DNA from: CAZRCZ01 sp964598765
Lineage (GTDB): Bacteria; Sumerlaeota; Sumerlaeia; MVZB01; JAJFLK01
DNA length: 64,000 nt
Direction: 5' to 3'
Assembly (NCBI GenBank): GCA_964598765.1
Contig: CAZRCZ010000003.1
Span: 62,001-126,000 of the forward strand
The notes below the pieces were generated by a model. The model saw only the letters and a list, made by a program, of their open reading frames with translations. It made no database searches and was not told the origin of the DNA. Of the stretch, positions 50,160 through 58,440 are shown piece by piece. A program made the translations under genes and the position numbers. Numbering within the stretch: the stretch's first letter is position 1; every line of letters starts with the position of its first letter.

Positions 50160-51713
50160 ATGGAAATGACTTCAACCAGCCAACCTCCTTCCGGACGCAT
50201 CGGGCAATACGTGATCGAACGCCCTTTGGGACAAGGAGCCACGTCGCTGGTCTTTGAAGCGTTGGACGAAAAATTTGGGAGAATGGTTGCCCTCAAGGTT
50301 TTGGACGAAGACCTTGCCCACGATCCCGACGCGGTCAAGCGCATCGAACGCGAAGTCGCCATTCTCGAAAAAATCCGTCATCCCAACGTCGCGCGGCTCT
50401 ATGATTTTGGACGACTGCCCGATGGTCGCCCCTATTTGGTTTTCGAGTTAATCCACGGCATTACGCTGGCGAGCGTCATCGAATCGGGCGCGCGCGTTGA
50501 TCCGGAAATCGGCCTGACGTGGATGCGCGAGGCCGCCGAAGCGCTGGAAGAGGCGTGGAAGCACCATGTGATTCACCGCGACATCAAACCGGGCAACATG
50601 ATGATTGACCACGACGGACGGCTCAAGTTGCTTGATTTCGGTCTGGCCAAGGCGGTCCACGAACCGCGCGACGCGGAGAAGACCAACCCCAAGGCCTTGC
50701 TCGGAACGCCGCGTTATATGTCGCCGGAGATGGCTCAGGGGCGGAGTCTGGATTATCGCGCCGACATGTATTCGCTCGGCGCGACGTTCTACCATCTGTT
50801 TCTCCGCCAATCCCCCTTCGACGCAGAGTCGCTCATGGGAATCGTCATGAAGCACGTTCAGGCTCCTCTGCCCGTTCCCCACAACGTGGATCCCAATCTT
50901 CCCCACGACATCAGCGACATTCTTGTTCGGCTTTTGGCCAAGGACCCTGCTCAACGCTACCATGATTATCACGACCTCATCAGCGACTTGAGGGAAGCCA
51001 AGCTCGCGCTCAAATCGCACGGAAGTCGGGTTCTGGCGGAGGATCCGGGATTTGATCCCATGACCGAAGGAGACCCCTCGCTGGCCGATCCGCGGCTGGG
51101 AGGAAGCGATCCTGCGTGGGGCGCGTCCTCCGCGCCGGCGCAATCCTCCGCGCCCCCTCCGATCGAGTTGGGTCCAATGCAAGCCCGACTTTCCGTGATG
51201 GACATTAAAATTAAGGAGCCGGAGGCCTCCGCCACGGCTCGCGTCTTGCTGATTTCCGCGGCCTTATTCCTTGTTTTGGGGGTCGGGATCTTCGTTTACG
51301 TGAATTTCATCGCTCCGCCGCCAAGCGAGGAAGCCGAACTCGGATGGCTCTCAAGGACGCTCGGTTCTCTTAAGATTTTCGGAGGCACGAACGTTCCCCG
51401 GGCGGAAGCCGACCGCTTGGACGATGAAACCCGTGAGCGAATGCAAACGGTCATGTCGGTCCTGAATGTCTATGAGCACCAGCACGGCGAATGGCCAACG
51501 ACCCTCGGGCAACTTGTCGAGGAGGGACTGGTCGAGGAAGATGTATTGCTCGACGCGTGGGACAATCGGTTCATTTTCAATCGGACGGCAAAAACTCTTC
51601 GATCTTCCGGCGCGAATGGCGTCGAGGGAGACGAGGACGATTTTCTTATGAACGCTTCTGGAAAATTCATCAGCGAGCCGGAAAGCGTGACCGTCATCAC
51701 CCCGAAGGATTGA
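50160..51713 (+). CDS. Membrane Ser/Thr protein kinase with GspG-like extracytoplasmic domain
   Basis: This is a 517-residue Hanks-type kinase. The Gly-rich loop is PLGQGATSLVFEA, the ATP-binding Lys is K46 (MVALKVLDE), the catalytic loop VIHRDIKPGNMMID contains D141, the metal site is LLDFGLAK (D159), and the activation-segment end is GTPRYMSPEMAQG. All key residues are present. A Pro/Ala/Ser linker (about 320-345) leads to one membrane helix (LLISAALFLVLGVGIFVYV, about 361-386). Outside the membrane, residues about 400-517 resemble the C-terminal part of type II secretion pseudopilin GspG: ERMQTVMSVLNVYEHQHGEW, LVEEGLVEEDVLLDAWDNRF, and a closing Gly/Asp segment ENG-like (ANGVEGDEDDF). It may sense periplasmic signals and phosphorylate cytosolic proteins. 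It is a single-gene unit. Confidence 0.88.
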   Translation: MEMTSTSQPPSGRIGQYVIERPLGQGATSLVFEALDEKFGRMVALKVLDEDLAHDPDAVKRIEREVAILEKIRHPNVARLYDFGRLPDGRPYLVFELIHGITLASVIESGARVDPEIGLTWMREAAEALEEAWKHHVIHRDIKPGNMMIDHDGRLKLLDFGLAKAVHEPRDAEKTNPKALLGTPRYMSPEMAQGRSLDYRADMYSLGATFYHLFLRQSPFDAESLMGIVMKHVQAPLPVPHNVDPNLPHDISDILVRLLAKDPAQRYHDYHDLISDLREAKLALKSHGSRVLAEDPGFDPMTEGDPSLADPRLGGSDPAWGASSAPAQSSAPPPIELGPMQARLSVMDIKIKEPEASATARVLLISAALFLVLGVGIFVYVNFIAPPPSEEAELGWLSRTLGSLKIFGGTNVPRAEADRLDDETRERMQTVMSVLNVYEHQHGEWPTTLGQLVEEGLVEEDVLLDAWDNRFIFNRTAKTLRSSGANGVEGDEDDFLMNASGKFISEPESVTVITPKD

Positions 51714-51722
51714 GGGGGTTGC

Positions 51723-52025
51723 TTAACCGCGCGGGCGCGCGGGGCCGGAGGAACGGGCTGAAAAATCCTTCAGCTCTTTCCCCAATTTGAAAGTGACAAC
51801 GCGGCGGGGAGGAATCGGATATTCTTTGAGATTGCGCGGATTGCGCCCCGTGCGCGGTTTGCGGGTCTTGACCTGAAAGACTCCAAAGTCGCGGATTTCC
51901 AGCCGCCCCTCTTCGGCGACGATTTGTTTCATGCAATCCAAAATCGTGTCCACGATGACCAGCGCCTCGGCGTCCCTCAGCTTCAGATGATCGGCGACTC
52001 TGCGGACTAGATCGAATTTAATCAT
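51723..52025 (-). CDS. HU/IHF-family DNA-binding protein
   Basis: This 100-residue nucleoid protein has the HU/IHF fold: FDLVRRVADHLKLRDAEALV (helices), LEIRDFGVFQVKTRKPRTGR with the conserved G-x-F and R-x-x-R-x-G-R-N-P DNA-contact arm (TGRNPRNL), and PPRRVVTFKLGKELKDF. It bends DNA and supports replication, recombination or transcription. It is convergent with the kinase gene (9 bp between stops). The C-terminal Arg/Pro-rich extension is short. HU and IHF subunits cannot be separated by eye. Confidence 0.92.
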   Translation of the reverse strand: MIKFDLVRRVADHLKLRDAEALVIVDTILDCMKQIVAEEGRLEIRDFGVFQVKTRKPRTGRNPRNLKEYPIPPRRVVTFKLGKELKDFSARSSGPARPRG

Positions 52026-52320
52026 CGTTCATTTTCCCAAATCGCGGCGGCGGTCGGGGATTGGGGAGGATGCCATTGAGCCGTTCGTCATTTCCCGCGC
52101 GCCGAAAAAACCCGGTCACCCTTGCCCTCTTGTCTATAAGACTTTGAATGAGTGCGCAAGGATTTTCTGGGGCGCATTTCGCTTCGGCGCATCTTCAAGC
52201 GTTGCTCTGCGGAAATTTAGGAACTGGCTCGCGGGGACTCGGCCGCGTGCCTGTCCCTCGAATTTCCGATTCTCTGGGCGCGTTTGGCATTTGCTCCCGT
52301 TTCGTGTAGCTTGATGGTCC

Positions 52321-53547
52321 ATGAAAAGCTCCGGCAACCCACCCCTTCTTCTGACCTATTGCACCAACATTCATCCGGGTGAAAGTTGGAAGGAGATTTT
52401 TGAAAATCTGCGACAATACACCGTGCCGATCCGCGAGCGGGTCGCGCTGAATTCTTCCTTCGGGTTGGGGCTTCGCCTTTCCGATCTGGCGTCGTTGGAA
52501 TTGTTGGAGCGTCCCGCGTTGGAGCAACTCAAGGGATTCCTTGAAGAACACAATTTTTACGTCTTCACGATGAACGGCTTCCCCTACGGGCGGTTTCACG
52601 GGATGACAATCAAGGAAAAGGTTTTCGCGCCCGATTGGACCCGACCGGAGCGATTGGATTACACCAATCGCCTCGCCGATCTTTTGGGAGAATTGCTTCC
52701 AGACGGAACAGAGGGGAGCATTAGCACGCTTCCGGCGTCGTTCAAGGAGTGGATTACGACGCGGGAGCAAGTTGACGTGATGGCGGCGAATCTGGCCGAT
52801 TGCGTGGCGCATCTCCGGCAAATCGCCGACGCGACGGGAAAAATTATTCATCTGGGTTTGGAGCCGGAGCCGTTGGGATATGTCGAAACGGTGGATGAAT
52901 TTGTAGGCTTTCTTGGAGAGCATGCCCGAAAGTCGGGCGCGAAGCGACTACAAAAAGTTCATGGATTTTCCGAAAACGACGCGCAAGCCGCGATCAATCG
53001 CCATCTCGGAATTTGCTACGACACTTGTCACATGGCGATTGAATTCGAAAATCCGGCCGCCGCTCTGGAGAAACTTCGGCGGGCAAATGTTCTGCTGAGC
53101 AAGGTACAGATTAGCTCCGCCTTGCGTCTGAAACCGTCCGTCGAGGGACTGAAGGAATTGGAGCGCTACGCCGACGGCGTTTACCTTCATCAGGTCATTG
53201 CGCGCGGGCGGGACGGGAGCTTGAAACGATGGAAGGATATTCGTCCCGCTTTAGAGGACCGCGAAGCGTTGGCTCAATCCGACGAACTCCGCGTCCATTG
53301 TCACGTTCCGCTTTACATGACCGAGCATCGCGGACTGAGTTCGACGGCGGATCACATCGTGGACTTGCTCAAAGCGATGAAACAGCAAAACAAGGTTGCC
53401 CACTTCGAAATAGAGACTTATACATGGGACGTGCTTCCCGACGAATTGAGGCGGGAGGCCATTGCCGAAGCGGTGGCGAAAGAATTTCATTGGTTCTTGG
53501 ATCGGTTGGTCGAAGTTGATATACCCTCTCCCTTCAACCCTGCGTAA
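52321..53547 (+). CDS. eboE: EboE-like TIM-barrel protein (metabolite traffic protein)
   Basis: This is a 408-residue protein of the sugar phosphate isomerase/epimerase-like TIM-barrel group. The N-terminus LLLTYCTNIHPGESWKEIFE and the motif FTMNGFPYGRFHGMTIKEK are distinctive for EboE of the ebo cluster. IHLGLEPEPLGYVETVDEF, GICYDTCHMAIEFENPA and FEIETYTWDVLPDELR continue the barrel with acidic and His metal-type ligands. The ebo genes, described in cyanobacteria, algae and several bacteria, are proposed to move or modify precursors such as scytonemin monomers; the biochemical role of EboE is not established. It is the first of three overlapping genes with eboC- and eboF-like products. Confidence 0.85.
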   Translation: MKSSGNPPLLLTYCTNIHPGESWKEIFENLRQYTVPIRERVALNSSFGLGLRLSDLASLELLERPALEQLKGFLEEHNFYVFTMNGFPYGRFHGMTIKEKVFAPDWTRPERLDYTNRLADLLGELLPDGTEGSISTLPASFKEWITTREQVDVMAANLADCVAHLRQIADATGKIIHLGLEPEPLGYVETVDEFVGFLGEHARKSGAKRLQKVHGFSENDAQAAINRHLGICYDTCHMAIEFENPAAALEKLRRANVLLSKVQISSALRLKPSVEGLKELERYADGVYLHQVIARGRDGSLKRWKDIRPALEDREALAQSDELRVHCHVPLYMTEHRGLSSTADHIVDLLKAMKQQNKVAHFEIETYTWDVLPDELRREAIAEAVAKEFHWFLDRLVEVDIPSPFNPA

Positions 53548-54391
53548 CGCCTGCGCGACCCACCTGCGGCTGGGGCGCGTCTCCAACCTGCCGACGATTT
53601 GGAGCAACTGCCTCGCCGCTTGGGCGCTGGCGCAGGGGCGTTTTGTTCCGACGCTCGCGATAATCACTACGGCGATGTCGCTGATTTACATCGGCGGGAT
53701 GTATTTGAACGACGCGTGCGATGTTGAATACGACGCCGCGCGCCAAATCCCGCGCCCCATACCCAACGGCGCGATCCGACGCAACGTCGGTTACGTCTGC
53801 GCGTTCGTATTACTTGCGCTCGGCCTGCTTCTGGTCTGGGGCGAAGGATGGGGAACCTTTGGATCCGCGCTCGGTTTGGTTTTGCTCGTGATCGTCTATA
53901 ATCTCATTCACAATCGGGTCGGATGGAGTCCGGTGATGTTGGGCGGTTGCCGGTTGCTTCTTTATTTGACGGTCGGCCTCGCCGCGCGCCAAGGGCTTGA
54001 TCCGGCGGTTATTTCTTGGGCGTTCGCGCTGGCTCTTTACGTGACCGGACTCTCGTATCTGGCGAAGGTCGAAGAGTCCAACGTGATGAAACGTTATTTG
54101 CCTCTGGCGTTGACGCTCATCCCGCCGTTCGTCGTCGCCTATCATCATTACGCGCCGACGCGGATTCTCGTCACGCTCGCGTTTCTGGCGAATCTCGGCT
54201 ATAGCCTCTATTTCGTTTTGCGGCCCGGGCATCGGCAATTGCGGAGATCGGTATCGGGACTTTTGGCCGGGATTTGTTTGGTTGATCTCTTGGCTGTGAG
54301 CCAAATCCCCGAGCCTCTGTTTTGGCAGGCGGCCACTCTTGGATTTTTTGCCCTGACTCTTTTCGCCCAGAGGTTCATTCCGGCAACATGA
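53516..54391 (+). CDS. eboC: EboC-like UbiA-family prenyltransferase
   Basis: This is a 291-residue membrane protein with eight to nine helices. The UbiA prenyl-diphosphate motif is MYLNDACDVEYDA (N-D-x-x-D-x-x-x-D). IPRPIPNGAIRRNVGY, a typical R-P-I/L-x-x-G element, follows, and a second region around GLSYLAKVEESNVMKR replaces the usual second Asp motif. This matches EboC, the UbiA-like member of ebo clusters. The most plausible start is a TTG at 53516 (MIYPLPSTLRN), overlapping the eboE end by 32 bp. Its stop overlaps the next start (ATGA). Confidence 0.82.
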   Translation: MIYPLPSTLRNACATHLRLGRVSNLPTIWSNCLAAWALAQGRFVPTLAIITTAMSLIYIGGMYLNDACDVEYDAARQIPRPIPNGAIRRNVGYVCAFVLLALGLLLVWGEGWGTFGSALGLVLLVIVYNLIHNRVGWSPVMLGGCRLLLYLTVGLAARQGLDPAVISWAFALALYVTGLSYLAKVEESNVMKRYLPLALTLIPPFVVAYHHYAPTRILVTLAFLANLGYSLYFVLRPGHRQLRRSVSGLLAGICLVDLLAVSQIPEPLFWQAATLGFFALTLFAQRFIPAT

Positions 54392-55683
54392 CAAAAAGCA
54401 AAATTCTCGTCATTGATCTCCCCACGCTCCGATTGGACTGGATCGAAATGGAAATGCCGCGCCTTCACGCCTTGGCGAAGAATTGGCATCGCTCCGCGAT
54501 TGATCCGGTTTTTCCCGCATTGACTTGTCCTTCGCAGGCGTCGCTCACGACCGGCGCGTTGCCGAATCGCCACGGCATTATTGCCAACGGCCTTTTTGAT
54601 CGCGGAACGAAACAGCCGGAGTTTTGGGTTTTCACCGATGAAAAAATTCAGTCGCGGCGGATTTGGGAAGATTTTCGCGCGGTGGAAAAGAAAACCGGCG
54701 TCTTCTTTTTCTTGAACATCAACGGCGCGAAATCCGACGCGATCATCCTCCCCAAGCCGATTCACAAACCCGACGGCACGATGGAAATGTGGTGCTACCA
54801 CAAACCGGACGGACTCTATCCTGAACTCGTCAAAACGATGGGACAGTTCAATCTGCTTCGGTTTTGGGGACCGATGGCGGGGATAGATTCGAGCAAGTGG
54901 ATCGCCGAAGCCGCCCGCCGGACAATTCTCCAAATGGAATTGGATTTGAGTTTCATTTATCTCCCGCACTCCGATTACGCGCCGCAAAAATTCGGCCCCG
55001 AGAGCGAACCGTATCGCGCCGCGCATCGGGAGTTGGACGGAGTGCTTTGTAATTTGATCGAATCGCTGACGGAGTCCGCGCCCGATTTGCGTGTCGTCAT
55101 CGTTTCCGAATACGCGATGACCGAAGTTCGGCAATATCTGGAGCCGAATCGGATTTTGCGCGGGGCTGGTCTCCTGAAGATCGAAACTCGCGACGGCCGC
55201 GAATACGTGGGTTACGCGAACTCTCCCGCCTTTGCGATGGTGGATCATCAAATTTGCCATATTTATTGCGGCAAGGAAAATGTCCCGGCGATCCGATCCT
55301 TATTTGAGGCGGAATCGGCGGTGGAGGAAGTTTTCACCGACGCCGCGAAATGCGGGCTCGCTCATCCCAACAGCGGGGAAGTCATTCTCGTCGCCAAGCG
55401 CGACGCATGGTTTGCCTATCCGTGGTGGGACGATTTCTCCGTCGCGCCGGTCTGGGCCAAGACGATTGACATTCACAATAAGCCCGGCTACGACCCGCTC
55501 GAAATGTTTTGGGACGCTAGGATCAACGGTACGGCGCAGAACCTCGCGCTCATCAAAGGTTCGCACGGCGCGTTTCCGCGCGATTCCGATCAGAAAGCGG
55601 CGCTAGTTTCCAATCTGCCGGGAATTGAGAACGCGAGTTCGACAAGAACGGTCTATGAGGCAATCAAAAACATTTTGGAATAA
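54388..55683 (+). CDS. eboF: EboF-like phosphodiesterase/alkaline phosphatase-superfamily protein
   Basis: This is a 431-residue protein of the nucleotide pyrophosphatase/type I phosphodiesterase group. Asp in KILVIDLPTLRLDW and Thr in VFPALTCPSQASLTTGALPN are the metal-site and nucleophile positions; GIIANGLFD follows. FIYLPHSDYAPQKFGPESEP and VVIVSEYAMTEVRQYLEP supply the second metal site, and IKGSHGAFPRDSDQKAALV the C-terminal His. It has no signal peptide. Its position directly after eboE-eboC (ATGA overlap) marks it as the phosphatase-like EboF. The substrate is unknown; hydrolysis of a phosphorylated precursor would fit. Confidence 0.85.
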   Translation: MTKSKILVIDLPTLRLDWIEMEMPRLHALAKNWHRSAIDPVFPALTCPSQASLTTGALPNRHGIIANGLFDRGTKQPEFWVFTDEKIQSRRIWEDFRAVEKKTGVFFFLNINGAKSDAIILPKPIHKPDGTMEMWCYHKPDGLYPELVKTMGQFNLLRFWGPMAGIDSSKWIAEAARRTILQMELDLSFIYLPHSDYAPQKFGPESEPYRAAHRELDGVLCNLIESLTESAPDLRVVIVSEYAMTEVRQYLEPNRILRGAGLLKIETRDGREYVGYANSPAFAMVDHQICHIYCGKENVPAIRSLFEAESAVEEVFTDAAKCGLAHPNSGEVILVAKRDAWFAYPWWDDFSVAPVWAKTIDIHNKPGYDPLEMFWDARINGTAQNLALIKGSHGAFPRDSDQKAALVSNLPGIENASSTRTVYEAIKNILE

Positions 55684-55698
55684 GGATGAGTTATGCGT

Positions 55699-55781
55699 GA
55701 AAAAATCACAGGGACACAGAGAGGAATGTGACATGCATCGGTCTATGGGAAGCATAAGACGAATTGATTTGTGATTTTTTC
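55699..55781. repeat. 12-bp inverted repeat downstream of eboF
   Basis: GAAAAAATCACA (55699-55710) and TGTGATTTTTTC (55770-55781) are perfect reverse complements 59 bp apart. The T-run in the right arm could act as a terminator for the ebo genes. The spacer contains GACACAGAGAGGA, related to the other 'cacagag' repeats. Confidence 0.55.
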
Positions 55782-55921
55782 CCATACCCACGCCCCATAT
55801 TCCCCTCAACTTTCATTCATCCAGAAAGCACTACATATCTCTATGATGAATACTTTGGGCGGATCCGTCGCGAGAGAGTGAAAATGACATGACAGATTCG
55901 AGGAGACTTGAAAAGCCGAGC

Positions 55922-56695
55922 ATGGGAAAAATCATTGCAGTCATCGGGACCGACACCGAAGTCGGCAAGACGATCATCACGGCGAGTTTGGCGCGGGCGC
56001 TTGCAAATAAAGGATTACGCGTGGGCGTTTTCAAGCCGTTCGCCTGCGATCCCTCGCGGCGAATTACAGGAGAGCCGTTTTCCGCCGATGCCGAACTTCT
56101 GGCGCGCGCGGCCGGAATGGAGGGTGGATCAGAGGTTGCCTGCGGGCAGTTGTTTCGCGCTCCGCTTTCCCCTCTGGCCGCCGCGCGAATGGAAGGAAAA
56201 AGAGTTGACGTTCCGCTGGCTCTGAGGCAAGCGCGGCAAATCGCCGCCGAACACGGTGTTACGTTCGTCGAGGGTTGCGGCGGCTGGGAAGTGCCGTTGA
56301 CCGAGAAGGAAACCACCGCCGATTATTTTGCCAAACTCCGCGCGCCAATTTTGATTGTCGCCCGCGCCGGATTGGGAACGCTCAATCACTCGTTGTTGAC
56401 CATTCAAGCCGTGCAACGCCGCAAGCTTCCCATCCTCGGAGTCATCTTGAACCAAACGACCACAAATCCGATGGGAAATGCGGAAAGCACCAATCCGGCG
56501 ATTCTGAAGCAATTTTCCGGTCTTCCGGTTTGGGGACCGCTTCCTTATGCTCAGAAATTATACAAACGAATGTTGTGGAAGACCCAAGTTCATAATTTGC
56601 ATCCGCTGGGGGAGATCGCCGATGATCTTCTAAAATTGATCGAGCCTCAGCGCCGGGCTACCGGCGGCGTCGCGAAAAGTTCGGCAAGAACTTGA
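55922..56695 (+). CDS. bioD: Dethiobiotin synthetase BioD
   Basis: This is a 257-residue cytosolic enzyme that closes the ureido ring of dethiobiotin from 7,8-diaminopelargonate, CO2 and ATP, the penultimate step of biotin synthesis. The P-loop IAVIGTDTEVGKTIITASLA (residues 4-23), the carboxylate-binding FKPFACDP, FVEGCGGWEVPLTEKETTAD and LGTLNHSLLTIQAVQRRKLP are diagnostic. bioA, bioB and bioF are not in the window. An in-frame start at 55889 is possible. Its last 49 bp overlap the 3' end of holA on the other strand, so the C-terminal dozen residues may be variable. Biotin is needed for the carboxylase at 13216. Confidence 0.92.
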   Translation: MGKIIAVIGTDTEVGKTIITASLARALANKGLRVGVFKPFACDPSRRITGEPFSADAELLARAAGMEGGSEVACGQLFRAPLSPLAAARMEGKRVDVPLALRQARQIAAEHGVTFVEGCGGWEVPLTEKETTADYFAKLRAPILIVARAGLGTLNHSLLTIQAVQRRKLPILGVILNQTTTNPMGNAESTNPAILKQFSGLPVWGPLPYAQKLYKRMLWKTQVHNLHPLGEIADDLLKLIEPQRRATGGVAKSSART

Positions 56696-57618
56696 TCCAG
56701 CAGGGAGCGGGCGTCAGCGACGTAAATTTCCCCCATTCGGGGACGCATGGCGCGATAGACGTCCAACAACCGCTCGTAGGCCCGGAGCAGATCAGCCGTT
56801 CGGTAAGCTTGCGATTGCGAAGCGTATTTGTTCTGAACAAACGGCTTGGCTTTGTAGAGCGACAAATTGCCCGCCGAAGGAAAATAAAGGGCGAGTTTCT
56901 CGGGATCGTTCGCGGCGCGTTTCTCGCGTCCGATTCCGGCTTGAAGCATGAACCGTAGGCAACGAACCGTCGCTCCGTAAGCCGACATCTCCCCCTTGTC
57001 CCCTTTCCAGAGTTGGCCGATGGCTTCAAAGCAAGTCATCGCATCGCGACGGAGAATGGCGTCCTCGATCCGGAAGAATGCCTTGTCCCCCCGAAATTTT
57101 TGCGTCCGTCCGCCGATTTGCAAAAGGGTCTGAATCAAAGGGTGCGCCTCGTTAATATCTCGTCCTTCGGCTTCGTCCTCGTAAGCCAAAAAAATCAAAT
57201 GATGCCCGGTTTGAGGCAAAACTTTTTCAATCCACTTGAGGCAATCGGACAAATCGGAGTTCTCGTCGTCCTCATCGTCGCCGGTTGCGGGAGATTTTGC
57301 GCGCGGCGATTTGGCCGCGCGTTTTCCCCTTGCTCCGCCGGAACCGCCATAAAGCTCGATGGGATTGACGACGACCGCGACTTTTTTCGCCTCAGGGATG
57401 AAGGACATTGTTTCCATTTCGGCGGCGATTTCCGGAAAAATTTTCGCCAACTCCACCCCGAACCGGTTGCTCTCCGGGACGTAGCTCGCCAAGTTCTCAT
57501 TCCGCTCTTCGGGGCCGAGCAAATCGTCCAAAACGCGATCCCGCGCGGACTGAATTTCTTCAACCTTGTCGCCGTAAAATAAATACGCCGGAGCGGAGGG
57601 ATGAGATGATTTCTTCAT
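56647..57618 (-). CDS. holA: DNA polymerase III delta subunit (HolA)
   Basis: This is a 323-residue clamp-loader subunit that opens the beta sliding clamp. AYLFYGDKVEEIQSARDRVL is the N-terminal delta motif. FIPEAKKVAVVVNPIELY corresponds to the strand after the clamp-binding element. HHLIFLAYEDEAEGRDINEA and the C-terminal collar (QAYRTADLLRAYERLLDVYR, SLLDQVLAELF) follow. An acidic insertion (GDDEDDENSDLSD, about 118-130) is unusual. Start chosen at MKKSSHPSA (57618), which overlaps the upstream gene's stop by 4 bp. It is convergent with bioD (49-bp overlap). Confidence 0.9.
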   Translation of the reverse strand: MKKSSHPSAPAYLFYGDKVEEIQSARDRVLDDLLGPEERNENLASYVPESNRFGVELAKIFPEIAAEMETMSFIPEAKKVAVVVNPIELYGGSGGARGKRAAKSPRAKSPATGDDEDDENSDLSDCLKWIEKVLPQTGHHLIFLAYEDEAEGRDINEAHPLIQTLLQIGGRTQKFRGDKAFFRIEDAILRRDAMTCFEAIGQLWKGDKGEMSAYGATVRCLRFMLQAGIGREKRAANDPEKLALYFPSAGNLSLYKAKPFVQNKYASQSQAYRTADLLRAYERLLDVYRAMRPRMGEIYVADARSLLDQVLAELFATPPVARR

Positions 57619-58124
57619 CGGTTGGTTCCACGGCTTAGCGATGCGAAGAATGAAAGCGCGGAATCGCCGCTCCATGCGGGATCGGATCCGGCGCGGGGTT
57701 GCAAAGTTCCGTCGGGTCGGCGCGTCGCCATGATTTCCCCCCAAATGTCTTTTCCCAAATATATCCGCTCCGGCGAATTGGATCGCGTTGCCCGGACAAC
57801 TTTCAATTCATCCATGTAGCCAAAACTGATTTCGATTTCCGAGGATTGGCTTTCGTCCTTATTGGCGGCGGGATAGAGAGCCTCCAACTGAATCGCGTGG
57901 TTTTCCAGTTCCTCCAGTTTTCCGGCTTGATCCGGGACGATTAGCGCCGTCCAACATCCCAGCTTTTTGTTCGTGCTGGGATATTCCGCTTGGCGAGGCT
58001 CACATGCCAAGTCGAATTCCAATCGGAATCGGCGAAGGATTCCCTCAACCAATTCTGATCGGCTGGAGCGAACAAGCGCGACAAATCGGACGATTGAAGA
58101 ACTTTGAAAATTGGAAGACGTCAT
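57615..58124 (-). CDS. DUF4416-like protein
   Basis: This is a 169-residue soluble protein. The C-terminal half EISFGYMDELKVVRATRSNS, then ERIYLGKDIWGEIMATRRPDG, matches the DUF4416 core pattern (N-D-x-G-y-x-x-x-x-K-l-v-l-A-T-x-x-x-x-x-H-R-I-Y-L-G-x-G-I-y-a-E). Here the usual HRIYLG reads ERIYLG, a divergence. The N-terminal half (VRFVALVRSSRSELVEGILR) fits the family opening. Function of the family is unknown. It overlaps the holA start by 4 bp (ATGA), so both are expressed together. Confidence 0.65.
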   Translation of the reverse strand: MTSSNFQSSSIVRFVALVRSSRSELVEGILRRFRLEFDLACEPRQAEYPSTNKKLGCWTALIVPDQAGKLEELENHAIQLEALYPAANKDESQSSEIEISFGYMDELKVVRATRSNSPERIYLGKDIWGEIMATRRPDGTLQPRAGSDPAWSGDSALSFFASLSRGTNR

Positions 58125-58440
58125 GGAGCAAAGATAATTCCCGCAAGTCAAACGCTCAACCTGAATCGTCCGGCGACTCGATTGGACTTGTCACCCACTT
58201 GGGGATTTGCTATCTTCGTGCCGTTCGTAGCCGATGACCCTTGGCCGTTGGTCTCGAACGTGTTCTTTGAAAATTCCCGACTTGGCCGCGCCCCAATGCA
58301 GGGTGTCGCGTTCGCGTTCTCCACCACAGAACGGCGGGCGCGTTGTTTATTCTCTAGTTCCAATTCCGAATTCCAGTTCTCAAATTAAGATTCTTTCCGG
58401 CAGTTCCAGTCCAGCAGAAACAAAGGAGGTTGCAGATGAC
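58125..58440. other. 316-bp divergent region before the MerR-FlhG gene
   Basis: It contains a strong AAAGGAGG ribosome site (about 58422-58429) for the gene at 58441 and must contain divergent promoters. No gene, repeat or RNA is evident. Confidence 0.5.
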
